A stretch of DNA of 23,403 nt from an uncultured Clostridium sp. GTDB lineage: Bacteria; Bacillota; Clostridia; Lachnospirales; Lachnospiraceae. Shown here in pieces: positions 1 to 5,781 of this stretch. Numbering within the stretch: position 1 is the stretch's first letter; every line of letters starts with the position of its first letter. A program made the translations under genes and the position numbers. The stretch covers positions 1 through 23,403 of the forward strand of contig UQXF01000048.1 in the NCBI GenBank assembly GCA_900544905.1, written 5' to 3'. The notes under the pieces were generated by a model that saw only the letters and a list, made by a program, of their open reading frames with translations, searched no databases and had not been told where the DNA came from.

Positions 1-40
1 CGTCGAGTCTCGTGGGCTCGGAGATGTGTATAAGAGACAG
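1..40. other. Sequencing adapter left in the assembly (Nextera read 2 / Tn5 mosaic end)
   Basis: Bases 7-40 match the 34-base Illumina Nextera read-2 transposase adapter, and bases 22-40 are the 19-base Tn5 mosaic end. Bases 1-6 lie outside the adapter core and are probably the inner end of the i7 index. None of this is genomic. It shows that the window starts at a contig end built from a tagmentation library. Confidence 0.97.
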
Positions 41-41
41 G

Positions 42-56
42 TATAATATCTATAAT
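42..56 (+). promoter_or_regulatory. Possible -10 elements of a promoter cut off by the adapter
   Basis: Two TATAAT hexamers lie at 42-47 and 51-56, directly after the adapter and about 50 bases before the first start codon. Any -35 element would fall inside the contaminated segment, so the promoter cannot be completed. Weak evidence on its own. Confidence 0.35.
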
Positions 57-108
57 TAAGGAATGCAAAGACAGATTGAATTGACATTCAGGAGAAGGAG
101 GAGTGCAT

Positions 109-339
109 ATGGGCTTGTTTGGGAAAAAGGAAGAAAAGAACTACATTGTATTTGACCCGTATTCCGGAGATGCAGTTGCGGCATGCAATACAAAGGAAAT
201 CAAGCAGATTCTGCAGGTTCAGCCCCGGGCTGAGTTCGTAGAATGCAGTTCATATGAATATTTCAAATACAAAGAACATAATGCACTTCCGGATGATGTG
301 ATGAGCCGCAGGCGGCTCAGTGGCAAGGACGTTAAATAA
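109..339 (+). CDS. Small conserved-looking hypothetical protein (76 aa)
   Basis: I do not recognise this family and assign no function. The ATG at 109 is preceded by an ideal ribosome site (AAGGAGG, 95-101). A GTG at 103 in the same frame overlaps that site and is rejected as the start. The protein is soluble and charged. It starts with a short basic stretch (MGLFGKKEEK), continues with a mixed alpha/beta-looking middle, and ends with a basic tail around RRRLSGK. There is no signal peptide, membrane segment or metal motif. It ends in tandem TAA and TAG stops, and a strong terminator follows at 389-428, so it is the last gene of its transcript. The strong ribosome site and terminator make it a credible gene. 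Confidence 0.75.
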   Translation: MGLFGKKEEKNYIVFDPYSGDAVAACNTKEIKQILQVQPRAEFVECSSYEYFKYKEHNALPDDVMSRRRLSGKDVK

Positions 340-388
340 TAGAATTGCAGATTTGCATAATGTGTGGTTTTGTCACACCTCCCCCTCT

Positions 389-428
389 TTCAGGCAGGAT
401 ATATTTCGGATATCCTGCCTGAATTTTT
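389..428 (+). terminator. Rho-independent terminator after the 76-aa gene
   Basis: A perfect 14-bp stem (389-402 paired with 410-423) with a 7-base loop is followed by five T. It closes the first transcript. Confidence 0.92.
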
Positions 429-701
429 GCGCTTCTGTCTGTAGCTTTTTAAAGGGTAAGGATATGACAATTTGCCAGAATTTTGTATAAAATGTGTAAA
501 TATGTGGCAGAATAGAGTTAGAAAGTTACACCAATGAAGAATTTGTCAAATGTTGTAAAAATGCACAATTTCCAATTTCCGGAGTGTGAAAAACGCAGAA
601 AAATAAGAAATTTGCAAAAAAAACTTACAAAAATAACTATAATTTGCTATGATAATATCAGTTGTAAGGTGTTGACTAAATTTTAGAAAGAGAGGAGTAA
701 A
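429..701. other. AT-rich intergenic leader upstream of the CarD gene
   Basis: No coding region, RNA gene or strong hairpin is visible here apart from the promoter at 625-653. A second promoter-like pair (ATGACA at 464-469, 16 bases, TATAAA at 486-491) could give a longer leader transcript but is weak. Confidence 0.5.
625..653 (+). promoter_or_regulatory. Probable promoter of the CarD-family gene
   Basis: TTACAA (625-630), 17 bases and TATGAT (648-653) give a plausible sigma-A promoter about 50 bases before the ATG. A TATAAT at 638-643 lacks a well-spaced -35 and is the less likely alternative. Confidence 0.5.
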
Positions 702-1223
702 ATGTTTAAAATTGGTGAGTATGTCGTTTACGGTATGAATGGTGTATGCAGAGTAGAAGAAATTGGTCCGATGAGTTTGAGTGGGATTGATAGTAACAAG
801 GTATACTATACACTTTTACCACTTTACACAAAAGGAAGCAGAGTATTTACACCTGTGGATAATCAGAAGGTTGTTATGAGACCGGTAATCAGTAAGCAGG
901 ATGCCTGTAATCTGATTGATGAAATGAAGAACGTGGAACAGATTGAAGTAGCGGATGACAAGCACAGGGAGCTGGCTTATAAAGAAGCCCTGAAATCCTG
1001 TGACTGCAGGGAATTGATTCGGATTATTAATACAGTGTTGAAAAGAAAAGAAGAACGTTTGGCGCAGGGCAAGAAAATGTCAGCCTGTGATGAAAGATAT
1101 TTAAAGCAGGCGCAGGACAGTCTGTATGGAGAATTTGCAATCAGCTTAAAGATGGAAAAAGATGAAGTAGAGGATTATATTGAGCATCGGATAACGCTTA
1201 AGGAAATGGCTTCTGCCTCTTGA
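702..1223 (+). CDS. CarD-family transcriptional regulator (CdnL/TRCF-RID-like)
   Basis: CarD proteins bind the RNA polymerase beta subunit through an N-terminal Tudor-like domain and stabilise open promoter complexes. They have the same fold as the polymerase-interacting domain of Mfd (TRCF). Seen here: the N-terminal family pattern (MFKIGEYVVYGMNGVCRVEE, residues 1-20), a beta-rich RNA-polymerase-interacting domain to about residue 60, and a helical, charged C-terminal domain (about 65-170) that in the family contacts promoter DNA. The 173-residue length is normal. The start has a good ribosome site (AGAGGAG, 691-697). The gene is apparently monocistronic, with its own promoter, a terminator (1251-1288) and then a repeat array. 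The family call is firm; the exact target promoters cannot be told. Confidence 0.9.
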   Translation: MFKIGEYVVYGMNGVCRVEEIGPMSLSGIDSNKVYYTLLPLYTKGSRVFTPVDNQKVVMRPVISKQDACNLIDEMKNVEQIEVADDKHRELAYKEALKSCDCRELIRIINTVLKRKEERLAQGKKMSACDERYLKQAQDSLYGEFAISLKMEKDEVEDYIEHRITLKEMASAS

Positions 1224-1250
1224 TTTATTGAATTTATGATTTATGCACAG

Positions 1251-1288
1251 GCGGTTGGTTTTTTTGAAAAAAGAAACCAGCCGCTTTT
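1251..1288 (+). terminator. Terminator after the CarD-family gene
   Basis: An 11-bp stem (1251-1261 with 1274-1284, one G-T pair) is followed by four T. The hairpin repeat array starts three bases later. Confidence 0.8.
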
Positions 1289-1290
1289 GT

Positions 1291-1420
1291 GTTGTCATGC
1301 ATATGAGGAAAAGCTCTGGTGAATCTTTTTTTGAGTTGCCAAGCATATGAGAAAAAGCTCCGGTGACCTTTTTGAGTTGCCAAGCATATGAGAAAATGGT
1401 CCGGTGGACCATTTTTGAGT
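1291..1420. repeat. Array of three ~43-bp hairpin repeats
   Basis: There are three head-to-tail units: 1291-1334, 1335-1375 and 1376-1418, with the shared trailing GT to 1420. Each begins GTTGYCAWGCATATGAG, then has an A-rich arm, a short GC core and a T-run ending TTTTTGA. In the third unit the arms form a perfect 10-bp stem (1393-1402 with 1406-1415) around GGT. The first two units have mismatches in the core but keep the outer A/T stem. With its T-run the structure could end transcription in both directions. The third unit is identical to the last unit of the array at 20830-20874. Confidence 0.9.
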
Positions 1421-1421
1421 A

Positions 1422-1450
1422 TTGGAATAATATCTGTCATGTGTTATAAT
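1422..1450 (+). promoter_or_regulatory. Extended -10 promoter of the TPR-hflX-ABC-F operon
   Basis: TTGGAA (1422-1427), exactly 17 bases, then TGT-TATAAT (1442-1450), which is an extended -10. The -35 starts one base after the hairpin repeat array ends. Confidence 0.75.
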
Positions 1451-1522
1451 TAAAATACTTTTGCGCTGAGTATGAAAAGAGAAGAATTGTATAGACAGTA
1501 AAAAGGAAAGGCAAGATTAATT

Positions 1523-2410
1523 ATGGGCAGACGTAGAAACAGGTACAGGAACAGAAGAGACAGATATGGAATTTATGAAATACCGGAGTACCGTCCCAAA
1601 AAAAGAAGAAAAAAGAAAAAGAAATTTACAATCCGTAATGTATGGAAACTGTTCGGTATGTTTTTGCTTCTTTTGGTTATTATATATGGAGTATCCTTTG
1701 GGGTGAAATACAGTATGCGGAATAAGGCGCTGTCACTATATGAAAAGAAGGATTATGAGGGCGCCATTGATTTGTTTGAGGAAGCGCTTAAGCCGCGGCT
1801 TCCGTTGCTGGAGACGCTTGACAACGATACCCGGTTCTATATGGCGGACTGCTATGTAAATACCGGCAAGTATGGTCTGGCGTGCTATGAATACAGCCAG
1901 ATTAAGCTCTGGGCGAAGGATAACAAGGTAGAGGGACTTGCTGATTTGCAGGAGATTGCCTATGGGCTGCAACTGTATGACTGGCAGGATTACCGGGCAG
2001 CACTGCCGATTCTGCTCAGTGCATATGAGGCGGGGTATAGTGATTTGGTATTGTATGTGGGGAGCTGTTATGGACAGACGGGAGACCTTGAAAATATGCA
2101 GCTTTACTATGATGTATTTTTGCAGAAAAATGAGATGAACAGCTTTATGTATGCGCAGTATGCTGCCATAGCTTTAGATGAGGACAGGCTGGAGGATGCC
2201 CTTAACTATATAGAAACCGGAAAGCAGTTAGAGGACCAGTCCAATATCAGGGAGCTGCTCTTTGATGAGATTGTGTATTATGAGAAAATGAAGGATTATA
2301 ACACTGCATACGAAAAGGCAAAAGCGTTTGTGGAGGCTTATCCAAATGATGCAGATGGCAAAAATGAATATGATTTGCTCTATACGAGACAGACGGTGAC
2401 AGAACAATAA
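1523..2410 (+). CDS. Membrane-anchored tetratricopeptide-repeat protein
   Basis: A 295-residue protein of unknown specific role. The first 35 residues are extremely basic (runs such as KKRRKKKKK). One membrane segment follows at about residues 43-61 (FGMFLLLLVIIYGVSFGVK), giving a basic cytoplasmic tail and a large outside domain by the positive-inside rule. The remainder reads as TPR-like helical pairs, for example ALSLYEKKDYEGAIDLFEEA near residue 70 and ALNYIETGKQLED near 230. TPR domains serve as protein-binding scaffolds. The ribosome site (AGGAAAGG, 1503-1510) is weak and about 12 bases from the ATG. It is the first gene of a likely operon with hflX, 12 bases downstream. That linkage does not by itself show a ribosome role. 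Confidence 0.82.
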   Translation: MGRRRNRYRNRRDRYGIYEIPEYRPKKRRKKKKKFTIRNVWKLFGMFLLLLVIIYGVSFGVKYSMRNKALSLYEKKDYEGAIDLFEEALKPRLPLLETLDNDTRFYMADCYVNTGKYGLACYEYSQIKLWAKDNKVEGLADLQEIAYGLQLYDWQDYRAALPILLSAYEAGYSDLVLYVGSCYGQTGDLENMQLYYDVFLQKNEMNSFMYAQYAAIALDEDRLEDALNYIETGKQLEDQSNIRELLFDEIVYYEKMKDYNTAYEKAKAFVEAYPNDADGKNEYDLLYTRQTVTEQ

Positions 2411-2422
2411 CTGGAGGAATAC

Positions 2423-3676
2423 ATGACACGTTTTTTTGACAATGAAAAAGAAAAAGAGAGAGTAATCCTGGTGGCAGTTCATGAGCGGCATGAGCCGGAT
2501 GGCAGTGCCTCCCTGGGCGAGCTGTCTGAACTGGTAAAGACTGCCGGGGCACTCAGCGTCGGAACCATGGAACAGAATCTGGAAACATGGAATCCCGTTA
2601 CCTACCTTGGAAAAGGGAAAATAGAAGAGCTTAAAACAATGCTTGTGGCGTTAGATGCTACAGGCATTGTTTGCGATACGGAGCTGTCACCAGTCCAGAT
2701 GAAAAATCTTTCGCAGCTTCTGGATACAAAAATCATGGACCGCACCATGGTGATTCTGGATATTTTTGCCGCAAGGGCCCGTACAAGAGAGGGTAAAATC
2801 CAGGTGGAACTTGCGCAGTTAAAGTACAATGCCACAATGCTGGTAGGTCTGCGTCCCTCCCTGTCCAGGCTGGGAGGGGGCATTGGAACAAGGGGTCCCG
2901 GTGAGAAAAAGCTGGAGATGGACAGGCGTTTAATCAGGGAACAGATATCCAGACTAAAAAAGGATTTGGAAGAGGTAAAAAAGCACAGGCAGACACAGCG
3001 GAAGCTGAGGGCTGGCAACAGCAGTCCTGTGGTGTGTATTGTGGGTTATACCAATGCCGGTAAATCCACACTGTTAAACCATCTGACAAAGGCGGATGTG
3101 CTGTCAGAGGATAAATTGTTTGCCACACTGGACCCCACCACCAGGGCATTGAAGCTTGCAAATGGTCAAAATATTATGTTAACTGATACGGTGGGATTTA
3201 TCTCAAAGCTTCCCCACCATCTGATTCAGGCATTCCGCTCTACCCTTGAGGAAGCAAAGTACAGTGACATCATTCTTCATGTGGTGGATGCGTCCAATCC
3301 GGATATGGACAGGCAGATGCTGGCGGTATATGAAACCTTAAGGCAGTTAGAGATTGAGGACAAGCCGGTTATAACGGTTTTCAATAAGATTGACAGACTG
3401 CCGGAGATGCCGGTTTTAAAGGATTTACGGGCGGATGCTTCCGTTTTCATATCCGCAAAGGAGGAGAAAGGGCTGGATGTCTTACTGAAAACCATAGAGG
3501 ATAAGATAAAGGAGAACCAGATATATGTGGAAACGGTGATTTCCTACAGGAATACTGCACTGCTCTCGGATATCCGCTCCTATGGACAGCTGTTAAAGGA
3601 GCAATATGAAGAGGATGGCATTCATATTGAAGCATATGTGAGAAAGCAGGAGGCGGTGAAGCTGGGCATCCTGTAA
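2423..3676 (+). CDS. hflX: GTPase HflX, ribosome-splitting factor
   Basis: HflX binds the 50S subunit and splits stalled or vacant 70S ribosomes, especially after heat or antibiotic stress. Seen here: the N-terminal HflX domain with the family stretch RLGGGIGTRGPGEKKLE (about residues 150-166), a coiled-coil linker rich in K/E/R, then the GTPase domain with G1 GYTNAGKST (208-216), G3 DTVGF (255-259) and G4 NKID (321-324). The DPTTR switch segment is present. The length of 417 residues is normal. The start is fixed by GGAGG 7 bases upstream. The gene follows the TPR gene by 12 bases and precedes the ABC-F gene by 57 bases with no strong terminator between, so one operon is likely. Confidence 0.96.
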   Translation: MTRFFDNEKEKERVILVAVHERHEPDGSASLGELSELVKTAGALSVGTMEQNLETWNPVTYLGKGKIEELKTMLVALDATGIVCDTELSPVQMKNLSQLLDTKIMDRTMVILDIFAARARTREGKIQVELAQLKYNATMLVGLRPSLSRLGGGIGTRGPGEKKLEMDRRLIREQISRLKKDLEEVKKHRQTQRKLRAGNSSPVVCIVGYTNAGKSTLLNHLTKADVLSEDKLFATLDPTTRALKLANGQNIMLTDTVGFISKLPHHLIQAFRSTLEEAKYSDIILHVVDASNPDMDRQMLAVYETLRQLEIEDKPVITVFNKIDRLPEMPVLKDLRADASVFISAKEEKGLDVLLKTIEDKIKENQIYVETVISYRNTALLSDIRSYGQLLKEQYEEDGIHIEAYVRKQEAVKLGIL

Positions 3677-3733
3677 ACCGGTATGCCGGATAGCATGTAA
3701 AGCGGAGAAAATCAAAGAATATGGGAGACGGAG

Positions 3734-5563
3734 ATGAACATTTTAAATATTGAGAATGTGACAAAGGTATATGGCGATAAGCTGCTGTTTGACCAGGTGA
3801 GCCTGGGAATGAATGATGGGGACAAGCTTGGGATTATCGGGATAAATGGCTGCGGAAAAAGTACCCTTCTTAAAATGATAGCAGGTCTGGTGGAACCGGA
3901 TTCGGGAGAGATTATAAAAAATAATCAGGCGGACCTTGCTTATCTTGCCCAGAATACGGAATTTGAAAAGGGAGACACCGTATTGTCCTATGTCTGCCGG
4001 GGAAAGGTAAGCTCCAATCCCAACTGGAATTTAGAAGCAGAGGCAAAAGCCATTTTGAAGAAATTATCGGTTACGGATACTGAGGCGGCTGTTGAAACGC
4101 TGTCCGGAGGAGAAAAGAAACGGATTGCCCTGGCAAAAACACTGCTGTCTCCGGCAAAAATACTGATACTGGATGAGCCCACAAATCATCTGGACAGCCG
4201 GATGGTGATGTGGCTGGAGGAATATCTGAAAAAATATAAGGGCGTTCTGGTTATGGTGACCCATGACCGGTATTTTCTTGACCGTGTGACAAATAAGATT
4301 GTGGAAATAGACCATGGGAAGCTCTATACATATGACGCCAATTATTCGGGTTTTCTGGAGCTGCGCCAACAGAGGATTGACAGCGAGGCTGCCAGCTACC
4401 GGAAGGTGCAGAGTATAATGCGGACGGAGCTTCAATGGGTAAGGCGTGGAGCCCAGGCACGTTCTACCAAGCAGAAGGCGAGACTGGAGCGGTTTCATGA
4501 AATGCAGGAAATGAAGGCCCCGGAGGAAGACAGACAGGTGGAAATGGATTCACTGGCATCCAGACTCGGGAAGAAAACCATTGAAATTAAGAATATTTCA
4601 AAGTCCTATGGCGGACGTACTCTGATAAAGGATTTTACCTATTACACAATCCGGAATGAACGGATAGGCATTGTGGGTGAAAATGGCTGTGGAAAAACAA
4701 CCCTGCTTAAGATGATTACAGGACAGGAATTGCCCGACTGCGGAGAGGTTACCATTGGTGAGACCGTTAAAATCGGCTATTTCTCCCAGCTGGTGGAGGA
4801 GATGAATCCGGAGGAACGGGTAATTGATTATGTGAAAAATGTGGCGGAATATATAAAAACCAGCAGGGGCATGACCTCTGCGTCCCAGATGTGTGAACGT
4901 TTTTTATTTACACCGGAGCTTCAATACAATCCCATTGGCAAGCTGTCGGGAGGGGAGAGGAGAAGATTATACCTGTTAAAGGTTCTGATGACGGCTCCTA
5001 ATGTTTTGATACTGGATGAGCCCACCAATGATTTGGATATTGCAACCCTTACGATTTTAGAGGATTATCTGGATTATTTTGAGGGAATTGTCATAGCCGT
5101 ATCCCATGACCGGTATTTTTTGGACCGTATTGCAGACCGTATTCTTGCCTTTGAGGGAAACGGGGTACTTACACAGTACGAGGGAGACTATACAACCTAT
5201 CTGGAAAAAGCCGGGGCGAGAGGGATTGGTCTGACAGAAAATCCGGAGAATCCCGGAAATCCGAATCTTAAAGAGAAAAAAAGCAGTAACAGCCGGAGTA
5301 CATGGAAAAATAACCGGGAAAAGAAGTTGAAATTTACTTATCAGGAGCAAAAGGAATTTGAGACCATTGATGAGGAGATTGCTTCCATAGAGGAGAAAAT
5401 CGCAGATATCGAAACAGAGATGGCTTCCGTTGCAAGCCAGTATTCCAGACTGCAGGAGTTGGCAGAGCAAAAGGAGGAATTGGAAAAACAGCTGGAGGTA
5501 AAAATGGAACGCTGGGTCTATCTGAATGATTTGGCGGAGCAGATTGCAGAACAGGGAAAATGA
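3734..5563 (+). CDS. ABC-F ATPase, Uup/YfmR-like translation factor
   Basis: ABC-F proteins have two ATPase cassettes and no membrane domain. They bind the ribosomal E site and act on stalled or awkward peptide-bond formation. Seen here: Walker A GINGCGKST (36-44), signature LSGGEKKR (123-130), Walker B ILILDEPTNHLD (about 142-153), a linker between the cassettes with WVRRGAQARSTKQKARLERF, second Walker A GENGCGKTT (315-323) and second signature LSGGERRR (about 404). A C-terminal coiled coil (about 540-605, rich in E/K/Q) is typical of Uup and YfmR. The linker and coiled coil favour a housekeeping translation factor over a drug-resistance ABC-F. The ribosome site is a modest GGAGACGGAG. It is the last gene of the likely TPR-hflX operon. 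Confidence 0.92.
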   Translation: MNILNIENVTKVYGDKLLFDQVSLGMNDGDKLGIIGINGCGKSTLLKMIAGLVEPDSGEIIKNNQADLAYLAQNTEFEKGDTVLSYVCRGKVSSNPNWNLEAEAKAILKKLSVTDTEAAVETLSGGEKKRIALAKTLLSPAKILILDEPTNHLDSRMVMWLEEYLKKYKGVLVMVTHDRYFLDRVTNKIVEIDHGKLYTYDANYSGFLELRQQRIDSEAASYRKVQSIMRTELQWVRRGAQARSTKQKARLERFHEMQEMKAPEEDRQVEMDSLASRLGKKTIEIKNISKSYGGRTLIKDFTYYTIRNERIGIVGENGCGKTTLLKMITGQELPDCGEVTIGETVKIGYFSQLVEEMNPEERVIDYVKNVAEYIKTSRGMTSASQMCERFLFTPELQYNPIGKLSGGERRRLYLLKVLMTAPNVLILDEPTNDLDIATLTILEDYLDYFEGIVIAVSHDRYFLDRIADRILAFEGNGVLTQYEGDYTTYLEKAGARGIGLTENPENPGNPNLKEKKSSNSRSTWKNNREKKLKFTYQEQKEFETIDEEIASIEEKIADIETEMASVASQYSRLQELAEQKEELEKQLEVKMERWVYLNDLAEQIAEQGK

Positions 5564-5698
5564 TATAGAAGCATTTCACTTGCGTTTCACAGGAAAGGAT
5601 TATTTTACTTTACATAAGTTGAAAAATGGGAAAGAGATACCGTAAAACCCGAAAAAGATAAAAATATAGGGAAATATAGGAAAAAGCGACTTTTTAGG

Positions 5699-5727
5699 TT
5701 GAAATTGCAGGGAAGATATAGTATTAT
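5699..5727 (+). promoter_or_regulatory. Promoter of the secreted autolysin operon
   Basis: TTGAAA (5699-5704), exactly 17 bases, TATTAT (5722-5727). A small A/T hairpin (AAAAAG-CGA-CTTTTT, 5681-5695) lies just upstream and may act as a weak terminator for the ABC-F transcript. Confidence 0.65.
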
Positions 5728-5781
5728 GTAACTATATTATGTCAATTTATTATGTTTAATCTGTAAGATAGGGGAGTGCAA

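Noticed and set aside
22..40. Tn5 mosaic end, suggesting a transposon
   Set aside because: It is part of the full Nextera adapter at 7-40 and lies exactly at the sequence end, so it is a library artefact.
1146..1440. Minus-strand open frames across the first repeat array
   Set aside because: They are translations of the hairpin repeats, with no ribosome site; the same peptide-like strings recur at the second array (20622-20883).
3628..3650. AAGCATATGTGAGAAA inside the end of hflX, resembling the repeat leader
   Set aside because: It encodes a normal part of HflX, has no hairpin arm after it and the similarity stops after about 16 bases.
3734..5563. ABC-F antibiotic-resistance protein
   Set aside because: The linker and C-terminal coiled coil fit Uup/YfmR-type translation factors, and the setting is a housekeeping operon.
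5564..5781. Possible riboswitch (c-di-AMP or c-di-GMP) ahead of the autolysin gene
   Set aside because: Such switches often precede wall hydrolases, but the conserved core sequences of neither class are present and the leader after the promoter is only about 50 bases.
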